Assembly (NCBI GenBank): GCA_041746635.1
Contig: JBGTGQ010000014.1
Coordinates: 1-64,000, forward strand
Direction of reading: 5' to 3'
DNA: 64,000 nucleotides
From: CAMASH01 sp041746635
GTDB lineage: Bacteria; Verrucomicrobiota; Verrucomicrobiia; Chthoniobacterales; Terrimicrobiaceae
Numbering within the stretch: position 1 is the stretch's first letter; each line of letters starts with the position of its first letter. Shown here one piece after another: positions 7,719 to 15,625 of the stretch. The translations under genes and the position numbers were made by a program. The notes under the pieces are model-generated. The model had not been told where the DNA came from, searched no databases, and saw only the letters and a program-made list of their open reading frames with translations.

Positions 7719-9404
7719 TCAATCCCATCGGTTGAATTCCCCCCATACATAATCGCCGTGTTTCTGCCCGACCTGACCGCCCTCATCCGTTTCGTTCCAA
7801 CCAACCGACCAGAGAAGGAACTTGTCCGGCTCGGTTCTGCGATAGTGCATCGGCTGGAGAGTGATCACGTCCACAGGCAATGAGGAAAAGTATTCGGGAA
7901 CCAGCGCGTCGAGGGACTCGGGATAGACGCCGTGCTTGAGACGAGAACGCTCCAGGGCGCAGGCGATTCGTGTCTGGTTGATCTCGGTTTGTCTCAAGGC
8001 TGCCGTCTTGATGTAGCCATTGAAGGCCGATAACGTGACATTGAAGGCCGATAATAACGTGAGGGAGCTGAAAGGATGGCGATATTTTTGCAGCCCGCTA
8101 TTCATCAACCCGTCGTCGATACGGGACAATTGCCTGGCATTCATCCCACGCTGCGGGGCTTGATCAATGGCATCCACCCATCTCTGGATCGCCCGATTGT
8201 AAAATGCCTGGTCGCCTGCGAGCAGGACATGCCGGTAAATCCAGAACAAGGGAGCCGGAAGCGGCTTGGAAATTTCCGCCGGATCTTTCAATTGTGGCCT
8301 GCCCAGTATGTACCAAGACGCCTTGTTGCCACGGGAAAGCGTCTCAAAGAATTGATTGAAGAAACCCCGTTCGCTACGAAGCGCAGGGGACATGCTTTGA
8401 ACCAAATCAAGCGGGGCCAACGCCTGTTCGAAATCGCTGAGATCAGAGTCTGTCCAGGAATGCGTTTTGACACCCAGGTTAATAAGCGCCAATCCTATGC
8501 CATCCATAGTCATTTCAACTAAAAACGAAATCAAACGGGGTTCGCCCCTTGCCGTTTTAGCTAATCGCCAGGTGGTTAAAGTGTCGCGCCGGAAGGCTTC
8601 CGTCCGTCCCAATTCCAACTCCGCTCTCGCGCGCATAGACAATACCTGTCCCGCCATCATCAAGTAGCTGAGATGCTGATCGAACTCGATGTTGAAACCG
8701 TCTTCGTAGTTAGCTGGAAATCGCGCGCCGGGCCGCTGCCCAAGTTGTTCGATGCGGGAAATCACCGGCTCGGAATAGGCCAGCACGGAAAGGGCAAACT
8801 CTGCGGCGCGCTTTCGTTCCTGCGGGGTCTTTTTCTCTATTTCCAGCCAGGGTTTTCTGGCAACTGAGAATTGTTGTTTCGAAGCGTCGATCGGCGCAAA
8901 TTCCGGGAACTTCGCTTCCAGCGATTGGCGTTCCGCATCGGTTAATAGTAATAGCACAAGGCCGTCGATTTGGCGCTGTCCCTCAGGCAGCCGGGGGGCT
9001 GCGGATTTGAATCCCGCAGGGTGGGGCTGCTCAACCAAATCCGTCAGCTCCATCCATAAAGGATCAGCAAAAAAGTTCTGCTCGTCGGGAATCGGCGGGG
9101 GAATGAATTCGGCGAGCGAAAGCTTTTCGCCCTTGGCGAGCAGTTCTTTCTTCGTCCGGTCCCAGTTGCGGCGGCCCTCGAAGGACAGGCAGGCGAGCAC
9201 CAGGGCAAGAATGGTAAGCAGACATGCTGCCGGGAAAATCGCGATCCGAATAATCCGCCACACGAGGACGAAAGGGAAAATCGCGATCCGGACCATCCGA
9301 CGCACGCCGACCATCTGGTTGGCCCAAAAAACCGGCCATCGCGCCGCGAGATGTCGGGCGATGCTCCAGGGCTGCTGAGGGGAGCGTTTTTGAGGTTCGT
9401 TCAT
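7719..9404 (-). CDS. Membrane-anchored protein, last gene of a sigma-factor operon
   Basis: A protein of 561 aa of unrecognised family. A basic N-terminus is followed by hydrophobic stretches (roughly residues 40-75, including IAIFPAACLLTILALVLACL) that would anchor it in the inner membrane; the remaining roughly 480 residues look soluble and probably face the periplasm. No catalytic motif was recognised. It is the third gene in a minus-strand set after an ECF sigma gene and a small one-TM protein, an arrangement in which downstream genes are often regulators or targets of the sigma factor. A short palindrome (9412-9465) separates it from the gene before it. Confidence 0.7.
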   Translation of the reverse strand: MNEPQKRSPQQPWSIARHLAARWPVFWANQMVGVRRMVRIAIFPFVLVWRIIRIAIFPAACLLTILALVLACLSFEGRRNWDRTKKELLAKGEKLSLAEFIPPPIPDEQNFFADPLWMELTDLVEQPHPAGFKSAAPRLPEGQRQIDGLVLLLLTDAERQSLEAKFPEFAPIDASKQQFSVARKPWLEIEKKTPQERKRAAEFALSVLAYSEPVISRIEQLGQRPGARFPANYEDGFNIEFDQHLSYLMMAGQVLSMRARAELELGRTEAFRRDTLTTWRLAKTARGEPRLISFLVEMTMDGIGLALINLGVKTHSWTDSDLSDFEQALAPLDLVQSMSPALRSERGFFNQFFETLSRGNKASWYILGRPQLKDPAEISKPLPAPLFWIYRHVLLAGDQAFYNRAIQRWVDAIDQAPQRGMNARQLSRIDDGLMNSGLQKYRHPFSSLTLLSAFNVTLSAFNGYIKTAALRQTEINQTRIACALERSRLKHGVYPESLDALVPEYFSSLPVDVITLQPMHYRRTEPDKFLLWSVGWNETDEGGQVGQKHGDYVWGEFNRWD

Positions 9405-9411
9405 AACGTTC

Positions 9412-9465
9412 GTAGCATGGGCATCCTGCCTATGCCTCGACCCATCGGCAGGATGCCGATGCCAC
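9412..9465. repeat. Palindromic repeat, GGCATCCTGCC family
   Basis: Arm 9412-9434 and arm 9443-9465 are near-complementary around CCTCGACC. The right arm, read on the minus strand, begins GTGGCATCGGCATCCTGCCG; the identical word occurs at 41455-41474, so this is a dispersed repeat rather than a local terminator only. Confidence 0.65.
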
Positions 9466-9482
9466 GGTAGGTTTGGAATTGT

Positions 9483-9878
9483 TCATAGTTTTCGGCGTTC
9501 GATCCAGACGACCGGAGCGGGGTCAAAGTTATCGGCCAGAAGGATGTCGCGTGCCCGGAGATAGGCGGCATAATATTCGGTGGAGATTTCGACGGGTTTC
9601 ATTCCCGCCGGGGTGACGGCGTAGAGAGCTTCGCCGCGCGGACCGGAGAAACTCAGCAGGGCGATGACGATCCAGCAGGCGGCCAGCGCGCCCCAGGCAT
9701 AGGGATGAGGCCAGAGGAGATTGCGGAGTGCGGAGTGCGGATCGCGGATTAAAAGAAGGGACGAAGCGAGTGGCCAACTGGGGCTTTGCGCCTTTGCGGC
9801 GGCGAGGATTTCGGTGCGCCACTCCGATGGGATCGGACGCGGAGGGGTTTCTTTCAGGCGTTTTTCAAGCGGAGTCAT
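9483..9878 (-). CDS. Small one-TM protein, putative anti-sigma factor
   Basis: A protein of 131 aa. The start ATG (9878) overlaps the TGA of the sigma-factor frame (9875-9877) in an ATGA, so the two were translationally coupled. It has a soluble N-terminal part, one membrane segment (about residues 62-77, WGALAACWIVIALLSF) and an outer domain ending VVWIERRKL. No HxxxCxxC zinc anti-sigma motif is present. Position and topology suggest an anti-sigma-like regulator; the sequence itself is not one I recognise. Confidence 0.6.
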   Translation of the reverse strand: MTPLEKRLKETPPRPIPSEWRTEILAAAKAQSPSWPLASSLLLIRDPHSALRNLLWPHPYAWGALAACWIVIALLSFSGPRGEALYAVTPAGMKPVEISTEYYAAYLRARDILLADNFDPAPVVWIERRKL

Positions 9879-10384
9879 TGTATTTCCTCGTAAACAGGAC
9901 GCAGGGCGTCCCGAAGTTTGTCTATGCCGTAGCGATATCGGCTGGCGGCGGTGTTTGGGGAGAGCTCAAGCGTTTCCGCTATTTGCTCGAAGGTTAATTC
10001 CTCCCAGAGTTTCAAATGAAGCACCGCGCGCTGTTCGGCGGGCAATACGGTCATCGCCTAGGCAAGGGCCTGCCGGAAATGCTCTTCATCGGGGCTGGCC
10101 GCCTGCTCAAATAGATCGATGTTCTCCATCTCCAGCGCATGGCGGTTGCGCACGGTTTGCCGCCGATGCTGGTCGATGACCATACGATAGGCCATCTTCA
10201 TGAGGAACGCGCGGGGATTGCGGAAGCCGCGAAGCAGGCCGGGTTCGCGGGCGAGGCGGCAGAAGATTTCCTGCAACACGTCCTTGGTGTCGGCCTCGGA
10301 GCGCGTGAGATTGAGCGCAAAGGCGAAAAGCGCGGTGCTGTGCGCGTCGTAAAGCGCTTCGATGTCCACGCGGGGGTCGCTCAT
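9875..10384 (-). pseudogene. ECF sigma factor interrupted by in-frame TAG
   Basis: From ATG 10384 the frame has a sigma-70 region 2: ALYDAHSTALFAFALNLTRS, then DVLQEIFCRL, then FLMKMAYRMVIDQHRR. After HFRQALA comes TAG (10058-10060). In the same frame it continues with MTVLPAEQRAVLHLKL, then LTFEQIAETLELSPNTAASR, a standard region 4 helix-turn-helix, to TGA 9875-9877. TAG is the normal stop of other genes here (pyc, the FKBP gene), so recoding is unlikely. An ATG lies one codon after the TAG, so region 4 (59 aa) could be made separately by restart. It is a recent nonsense mutation, a sequencing error, or a split sigma factor. Confidence 0.8.
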
Positions 10385-10492
10385 ATCAATGGCAAGACGC
10401 GCAAATGGCGTTGATTTGTCTATTTGTCTGTCTGTGGCCGGGTGCGGCGTTAGCGTTCCTGAACACGTGACGAATCCGGGAAGCTCAATGGA

Positions 10493-10663
10493 TTGCCCGC
10501 GAAACACGCGAAAGGACGCGAAAAATGGAACTGATTATGTAAAGACGAGGTAGCCAAGGCCGGTATGGAAACGCATCGCCAACAGTAAAAGGAACATCAC
10601 CGACGATCAATCCTCACCTTCCCTGTCTTATATTTCGCGTTTTTTCGCGTGTTTAGCGGGCAA
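10493..10663. mobile_element. Inverted-repeat unit C (decayed)
   Basis: Left arm 10493-10525 (TGCCCGCGAAACACGCGAAA) and right arm 10632-10663 (ending GTTTAGCGGGCAA) match unit A. Inside, ATGGAACTGATTATGTAAAG matches the GxxExxY start and GGAAACGCATCGCCAACAGT matches bases near its 3' end; everything between is deleted. Outside the arms, 10456-10477 and 10678-10699 form a 22-base direct repeat with two mismatches (TGACGAATCC at the 3' end). This is the only non-coding content between the sigma gene and the methyltransferase. Confidence 0.7.
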
Positions 10664-10688
10664 TATCTGTTTTGGTTTTCTTGAACCC

Positions 10689-11438
10689 GTGACGAATCCC
10701 TACGAATCCGACCGACTTCTCGCCGAATACCTCCTCTTCCACTACGGCGCGGATGCCGAGATTCTAGGCAAGCTGCCCGGTCCGCGCGAGGCGCTGAGTT
10801 TTCCCCGCCGCTCGGTCAGCGAACTCATCGGGCCCATGCAGCGCGATTCCCGCGCCCTGGATCTCGGCTGTGCCGTCGGTCGTTCCAGCTTTGAACTCGC
10901 CCGCTATGCCTCCTCCGTCACGGGCATTGATTTTTCCGCACGGTTCATTGCCGCAGCCGAGGAACTCAAAACCAATGGCTCATGCGAAAGCACCCGCCGC
11001 CTCGAAGGCAGCCTTACCGCGCCATTCATCGCCAAAGTTCCCGCCGGCATTGAGTGTGCCCGTGTCACATTCGAGACCGGTGACGCCATGAACCTCCGCC
11101 CCGGCCTCGCCGGCTTCGACGCCGTGCTCGCGGCCAACCTCATCTGCCGCCTGCCCGAACCGCGCAAATTCCTCGACCGCCTGCCCCAACTCGTCAAACC
11201 CGGCGGTCAGTTGCTCCTCACCACGCCCTTTACGTGGCTGGAAGAATTTACTCCGCGCGCCAATTGGCTCGGCGGCGATGGCCGGCGTTCCTTCGACGTT
11301 CTCAAGGAAATCCTCACCCCGCATTTCGAATTGCAAACCAGCAAGGACCTGCCCTTTCTCATCCGCGAGCATGAGCGCAAATTCCAATATGGCATCGCGC
11401 TGGGCAGTCGCTGGATGCGCCGCCAGTCTGCTCCTTAG
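10689..11438 (+). CDS. Putative 4-mercaptohistidine N1-methyltransferase (OvoA C-terminal type)
   Basis: A 249-aa SAM-dependent methyltransferase. The glycine motif ALDLGCAVGRSSFELAR lies near residues 56-72. Segments NPYESDRLLAEYLLFHYG, LAANLICRLPEP, TPFTWLEEFTP and LPFLIREHERKFQ are signatures of the domain that forms the C-terminus of OvoA and also exists as a stand-alone protein (TIGR04345). In OvoA-containing organisms this domain methylates 5-thiohistidine to make ovothiol A, a redox-active thiol. No OvoA sulfoxide synthase is in this window, so the pathway must be completed elsewhere or the substrate differs. GTG start; the 5' end falls in a direct repeat flanking unit C. Confidence 0.85.
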   Translation: MTNPYESDRLLAEYLLFHYGADAEILGKLPGPREALSFPRRSVSELIGPMQRDSRALDLGCAVGRSSFELARYASSVTGIDFSARFIAAAEELKTNGSCESTRRLEGSLTAPFIAKVPAGIECARVTFETGDAMNLRPGLAGFDAVLAANLICRLPEPRKFLDRLPQLVKPGGQLLLTTPFTWLEEFTPRANWLGGDGRRSFDVLKEILTPHFELQTSKDLPFLIREHERKFQYGIALGSRWMRRQSAP

Positions 11439-11544
11439 CGGCCCCTCCTTCCTCAGCACCCATCCCGTGGACGCCCACCGCATCAGCGAACTGCAAAGAC
11501 ACCTGCCGCAAGCCCTGGCGGAATATCAGCAGGCCAGGCGATGA
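11437..11544 (+). pseudogene. M48-type metalloprotease, C-terminal remnant
   Basis: Immediately after the methyltransferase, in another frame, 35 residues read SFLSTHPVDAHRISELQRHL followed by PQALAEYQQARR and a TGA. F-L-S-T-H-P-x-x-x-x-R-I-x-x-L with a final PEALAxY is the standard tail of M48 zinc peptidases (YcaL/LoiP-like). No HExxH or membrane part precedes it, because the DNA upstream is the methyltransferase. It is most simply the leftover of a deleted gene. Confidence 0.65.
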
Positions 11545-11552
11545 TCATTTGG

Positions 11553-11747
11553 TGCCCGCGAAACACGCGAAAAAGACGCGAAAATATGCAGACCGGATGA
11601 GATCGGCTAGACGAGTGCGGCGATTGGGTTTGCACCGAGTGTTACAACCCGTTTCTTTCCATCAACTCCAATGCGAATGGAAACGCTTGATTTTGGCGTT
11701 ATCGTTTCCTTCTTTCTTTCGCGTCTTTTCGCGTGTTTCGCGGGCAT
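11553..11747. mobile_element. Inverted-repeat unit D (decayed)
   Basis: Left arm 11553-11584 (TGCCCGCGAAACACGCGAAA) is complementary to the right arm ending at 11747 (GTGTTTCGCGGGCA). The interior of about 130 bases has no intact gene; GCGAATGGAAACGC resembles a stretch near the 3' end of the GxxExxY gene in unit A. It is the fourth copy within 5.4 kb. Confidence 0.65.
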
Positions 11748-11768
11748 CATTCTGAATAGATCAACCGC

Positions 11769-12365
11769 ATGACTGATTGGGAACACCGCTATCGTTCCGG
11801 CGACACACCGTGGGAAAAAGGCAGCGCCCATCCCGCGCTCACTGCCTGGCTCGCGCGAAACTCCTTCACCGGGCGCATCCTCGTGCCCGGCTGCGGTTCC
11901 GGGCATGACGTGCGCACTCTCGCCGCCACCGGCGCGGAAGTGATCGGTTTCGATCTCGCGCCCTCCGCCGTGGAGGCCGCCCTGCGATTCCCCCGCGTCG
12001 GGCGGGAATCCTATGTCCAGGGCGACTTTTTTGCCCCGCCCGAGGAGTGGACTGGAACCTTCGACGGCATTTTCGAACACACCTGCTTCTGCGCCATCGC
12101 CCCCGACCGGCGGTCGGATTATGCCGCCTCGGTGGCGAAGCTCCTGAAACCCGGCGGACGCCTCCTCGCCATCTTTTACCTCGATCCCGGCCACGATGGC
12201 GACGGTCCGCCCTACGGATGTTCCCCCGGCGAACTGGAAAAGCTCTTTTCCCCGCAATTGCGCCTGATCGAGCAACAAATAGACCTCCCCACCCATCCCG
12301 GCCGCGAAGGTCGGGAAATGCTGCGCGTGCTTTCGAAGTGCGCGACCACGGCCGAGGTGTGGTAG
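11769..12365 (+). CDS. TPMT-family SAM methyltransferase
   Basis: A 198-aa thiopurine-S-methyltransferase-like protein. It has the family's opening W-E-x-R-Y-x-x-G-D-T-P-W-E-K-G (residues 4-18), a SAM-binding loop ILVPGCGSGHDV near residue 40, and FEHTCFCAI followed by LLKPGGRLLAIFY. Bacterial homologues methylate thiols, halides, selenium or tellurium compounds; the substrate here is unknown. It stands alone after repeat unit D. Confidence 0.85.
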   Translation: MTDWEHRYRSGDTPWEKGSAHPALTAWLARNSFTGRILVPGCGSGHDVRTLAATGAEVIGFDLAPSAVEAALRFPRVGRESYVQGDFFAPPEEWTGTFDGIFEHTCFCAIAPDRRSDYAASVAKLLKPGGRLLAIFYLDPGHDGDGPPYGCSPGELEKLFSPQLRLIEQQIDLPTHPGREGREMLRVLSKCATTAEVW

Positions 12366-12479
12366 CCGATTGCCTCCAGTCGTTCATTGTCCACCTCGTA
12401 CGGCCAGCCCGGCGGCGACGAGCGAAGCAATCACGACGCTGTACATCCGGGCGCCCGCAAACCTTAAAAAATTAATCCC

Positions 12480-13145
12480 ATGTTTATTTCCAAAGTCATC
12501 ATCCCCGTCGCCTTCTCGGCGGCATTCGTTGCACCCCTCGCCCTCGCCCAGACCACCCCTGGCACAACCACCACGATCCAGGCTGTTCCAGCCACTGTCG
12601 AGTCGCAAACCACCACCACGATCGGCCAGATCAGCGAGATGTCGCCCGATGCGCTGATTATCAGCACGGGAAATGCAGCCGCTCCCATTCGGTATTCCAG
12701 TTCCGCCAGCACCATTTTTGTCGATGAAACCGGCCGCAGCGTCTCGCGCGAATTGGTTACGACTGGTCTGCCTGTGACCGTGCATTATTCACGTGCCGGC
12801 GATCGCTTGGTCGCCGACCGCGTGATCGTCCGCCGGCAAACCAGCACAACGACCGCCGCGCCGACGGTAATTGAAAGAAACACAACCGTCACAGCGCCAC
12901 CGGTCGTGGTGGAGAAGCCCGTGTATGTAGATCGCCCCGTGGCAGTGGAGAAGAAGGTGTACGTCGATCGCCCTGTGGCGGTGGAGAAGAAGGTGTTCGT
13001 CGATCGCCCTGTTGTCGTGGAGAAGCAGGTGCCTGTCATTGTCGAAAAAGAAGTCCCTGTCGTCGTCCCGGCACCCGTCGCCGTGAAGAAAACCACCACC
13101 ACGACCACCACGACCAAAAAGGAAGACAAGGGTCTCTTTGATTGA
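12480..13145 (+). CDS. Secreted repeat protein (VEKxVYVDRPVA repeats)
   Basis: A protein of 221 aa. The signal peptide covers residues 1-23 (VIIPVAFSAAFVAPLALAQ). A Thr-rich stretch and a small domain around residues 45-115 (SPDALIISTG, then TGLPVTVHYSRAGDRLVADR) look like a short beta-rich module. The C-terminal half has 12-residue repeats VEKPVYVDRPVA / VEKKVYVDRPVA, then a Pro-Val and Thr-Lys tail. No enzyme motif is present. Envelope-associated or extracellular and of unknown role; similar repeats are often wall- or surface-binding spacers, which is inference only. Confidence 0.75.
   Translation: MFISKVIIPVAFSAAFVAPLALAQTTPGTTTTIQAVPATVESQTTTTIGQISEMSPDALIISTGNAAAPIRYSSSASTIFVDETGRSVSRELVTTGLPVTVHYSRAGDRLVADRVIVRRQTSTTTAAPTVIERNTTVTAPPVVVEKPVYVDRPVAVEKKVYVDRPVAVEKKVFVDRPVVVEKQVPVIVEKEVPVVVPAPVAVKKTTTTTTTTKKEDKGLFD
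12909..13016 (+). repeat. 36-bp coding tandem repeat
   Basis: Three consecutive 36-base units, each coding VEKxVxVDRPVx, lie inside the secreted protein gene, followed by a diverging fourth. The units differ at synonymous and a few non-synonymous sites, so the expansion is not brand new. Confidence 0.75.
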
Positions 13146-13153
13146 GCCCGGAG

Positions 13154-14371
13154 TCAGGCCAACAGCCGGATCAGAGCCGTGACATTAAGAACGGCCTTTG
13201 GCACGAATGAGGTGGCGTCCACCCACTCCTGAACCTTGCTGCCGTCGGGCGAGTGTTCGGAGCAATGGGATTGGTCGCCGCGGGGGCCGAGGCCGTCCAG
13301 GGTGGGGAAATAGTTCCAAAGCACGTTGCCGTCGCTCAGGCCGCCGCGTTCCTGCCGGTCAACCCGAAAGCCCAGATCTCGGCCGGCCTCCTGCCAATGT
13401 AAAAGCAGATTTTCGGTGGCGGGATTGGTGGGCCATGGGTCGCTTTCGTGATCAACCGTAATCGTGACGCGGCAGGGGTGACCGTTTTGGCTGCCAGTCG
13501 TGGGATCGCCGTCGCCGGCAAGGGCCAGGATGGCGGCTTTGGCGCGTTGGTAAACCTCGGGGGAAAAGGTCCTCATTTCCAACTCGGCGCTGGCGGCGTG
13601 GGGGACGCGGTTCGCCACGGTGCCGCCGGCACAGGAGCCGACATTGACGGTGAGGCCGGCGGCATAATCGGTGAGGGCATGGAGTTGGGTGAGGGTGAGG
13701 GCGAGCTGGGAGATGGCGTTGGCCCCGCGCGGGTGCTGACTGCCGGCATGAGCTCCGCGGCCTTCGACTGCGACGCGGAAGGTGGCGCGGCCTTTGCGGG
13801 CGGCGACCAGGGCGAAGTTTTCATCATCCGCGCCATCGGCCTCGAAGAGCAGGCAGGCGCGGGTGTCGGCGGGGAGTTCGGCCCGGCACAATTCACCGAA
13901 ATGTCCGGAAAGGGTTTCTTCACTGGAGTTGAGCAAGATGACCCAATTTGTGTTCTCGAAGGTGCCCGGATCGGCGTGGCGCAGCGCAGAAAGGGTGAGA
14001 TAAATAAGGGCGGTGCCGCCCTTGATGTCGTTCGTGCCGGGTCCGTAAATGCGGGTGCCTTCCCGCCGCCAGGCAAAGGCGTTGCGGCGTTCTTCCTCCT
14101 CGGGAAAAACGGTGTCGAGATGCGAGATGAGGGCGACAGTGGCGGCCCCGGGCAACTGCGGGCGCTTGAGGACGAGGTGGCGTCCGTAGCCGGGGAGGGC
14201 TCCTGGGAAAAACGCCGGACGGAAGCCAAGGGGGGCAAAAACATTGGCCGTGACTTCGCCAAGACGATTCACCCCGGCGGCGTTCTCGGTGAAGCTGTTG
14301 ATGGCGACCATTTGCCGCAGGATTTCCAGCGTTTCCGGAAGCTGTTGTTCGCAATACGTGGTGAGATTCAT
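13154..14371 (-). CDS. M20-family metallopeptidase (carboxypeptidase G2-like)
   Basis: A 405-aa M20 amidohydrolase/peptidase. The di-zinc motifs are present: SHLDTVFP, then GPGTNDIKGG, the catalytic pair in SSEET, GGLSDGN, and the final HCSEHSPDG. The dimerisation (lid) domain lies around residues 185-300 (RKGRATFRVAVEGRGAHAG). The closest functional types are glutamate carboxypeptidase/CPG2-like enzymes, which hydrolyse C-terminal glutamate or acyl-amino acids; the substrate cannot be fixed. There is no signal peptide, so it is probably cytoplasmic. It is convergent with the repeat protein gene, 8 bases apart. Confidence 0.9.
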   Translation of the reverse strand: MNLTTYCEQQLPETLEILRQMVAINSFTENAAGVNRLGEVTANVFAPLGFRPAFFPGALPGYGRHLVLKRPQLPGAATVALISHLDTVFPEEEERRNAFAWRREGTRIYGPGTNDIKGGTALIYLTLSALRHADPGTFENTNWVILLNSSEETLSGHFGELCRAELPADTRACLLFEADGADDENFALVAARKGRATFRVAVEGRGAHAGSQHPRGANAISQLALTLTQLHALTDYAAGLTVNVGSCAGGTVANRVPHAASAELEMRTFSPEVYQRAKAAILALAGDGDPTTGSQNGHPCRVTITVDHESDPWPTNPATENLLLHWQEAGRDLGFRVDRQERGGLSDGNVLWNYFPTLDGLGPRGDQSHCSEHSPDGSKVQEWVDATSFVPKAVLNVTALIRLLA

Positions 14372-14395
14372 GGTTTAACCTGGAAGCGAATTTTC

Positions 14396-14498
14396 ACCAC
14401 CAAGGCACCAAGAGCACAAAGAGGGAAGACTGTAGATTCTTTTGTACTTCTCTTTCTATTTCCTGTCCTTGTCTTAGTGATCTTTGTGTCTTTGTGGT
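14396..14498. repeat. Inverted repeat, CACAAAGA family
   Basis: Arm 14396-14421 (ACCACCAAGGCACCAAGAGC) is an imperfect reverse complement of 14473-14498, which reads ACCACAAAGACACAAAGATC on the minus strand. The 51-base loop is AT-rich and non-coding. A degenerate relative lies at 62292-62385. It occupies the divergent gap between the M20 peptidase and the transglutaminase gene and may contain or disturb their promoters. Confidence 0.7.
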
Positions 14499-14579
14499 TT
14501 AATATGATTGCGCCGCGCGGCAGGCGAACGATGGTGCATGGCATGCGGGAAGCCGGGACGCTCGCACAGAACACGAATC

Positions 14580-15515
14580 ATGAACAGCCCTTCTCCGCTA
14601 ACGGCCCCCACCCTGGATCTTGCCGTTCGCGTCGGCTGTCACCTCGTTTACCAGACCAGCGCACCCACACCGGCCTTGGTCAATTTCAAGCCGCGGCAAG
14701 ACGCCTACCAATCCATCCGGCAGGAGAGCATGCAATTCGAACCCGAGCTGGCGGCGACGGAGTTCGAAGACGATCACCTCAATATTGTTTACCGCCTGGT
14801 CATGAATCCCGGCCGCAACGTCCTGCGCTACGACGCCATCGTGATGGTGCCGAGCCTCACCGAGAATTTCGCCTGGCGGGACGAACCGATCCCTCCGCAT
14901 GAACTGCCTGCTTCTGTCCTGCGCTACACCTTGCCCACACGCTATTGCGACACCGACAAGCTGCTTAATTTTGCCTGGGAAAACTTCGGCCATCTCCCGC
15001 ACGGGCTGGCCCGCGTGCTCGGCATCTGCGACTGGCTGCATAAAAACATCGAATACCGCACGCTCTCGGGCAGTCCGAATATTTCCGCCCACGACGTGAT
15101 CGAACGCCGCTACGGCGTCTGTCGCGATCTGGCCCACACCGCCGTCGCGCTTTGCCGCAGTTTTAATCTGCCTGCGCGTTACGTCAGCGGCTACGTGCCG
15201 GATATCGCTTTTCCCGATCCCGGCGTGCCCAATGACTTCCATGCCTACTTCGAGGTCTGGATGGGCGGACGCTGGCAGGTTTTTGATGCCCGCTATAATT
15301 TCCCACGCATCGGCCGAGTCCGCATGTCCGCCGGTTACGACGCGGTGAATTGCGCCTTCACCACCGTTTATGGGCAGGCGGACCTGACCCATTTCGAGGT
15401 CTGGTCGTATCAAATCGACCCTGCCGAGGTGAGCATCGGTGATCCGATTGATCTTTCCAGGCGGCTTTGCGGCACCACCCAAATCCGGTGGCCGGTCTCG
15501 CGCGTGACGGCCTAA
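14580..15515 (+). CDS. Transglutaminase-like cysteine protease family protein
   Basis: A 311-aa protein with an N-terminal beta-rich region (residues 1-125), then a transglutaminase core. The catalytic triad is readable: C181 in RRYGVCRDLAHTAVALCR, H221 in DFHAYFEVW, D236 in FDARYN. Proteins of this architecture (transglutaminase N- plus core domain) are common cytoplasmic bacterial enzymes of uncertain substrate, often peptidase-like. The ATG at 14580 is chosen over an upstream in-frame ATG because the family's N-terminal strand begins right after it. Divergent from the M20 gene across a repeat. Confidence 0.85.
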   Translation: MNSPSPLTAPTLDLAVRVGCHLVYQTSAPTPALVNFKPRQDAYQSIRQESMQFEPELAATEFEDDHLNIVYRLVMNPGRNVLRYDAIVMVPSLTENFAWRDEPIPPHELPASVLRYTLPTRYCDTDKLLNFAWENFGHLPHGLARVLGICDWLHKNIEYRTLSGSPNISAHDVIERRYGVCRDLAHTAVALCRSFNLPARYVSGYVPDIAFPDPGVPNDFHAYFEVWMGGRWQVFDARYNFPRIGRVRMSAGYDAVNCAFTTVYGQADLTHFEVWSYQIDPAEVSIGDPIDLSRRLCGTTQIRWPVSRVTA

Positions 15516-15625
15516 CCGCGGCGTTGGAGTTCACGCTTTAGCGTGTTCCGCCCAGGACAGCCTAATGACTGGTCTCCAGCTTAGCGGCTCTTGACAACGC
15601 ATCCTTCGCGGAAGACCAATCCTCC

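Noticed and set aside
10058..10060. TAG read as a sense codon (stop recoding)
   Set aside because: pyc, the FKBP gene and the ArsC-like gene end in TAG, so it works as a stop here; no PYLIS- or SECIS-like element was recognised.
13448..14902. 484-aa plus-strand frame
   Set aside because: It runs antisense through the M20 peptidase and into the next gene's 5' end; its composition is a shadow of a real gene.
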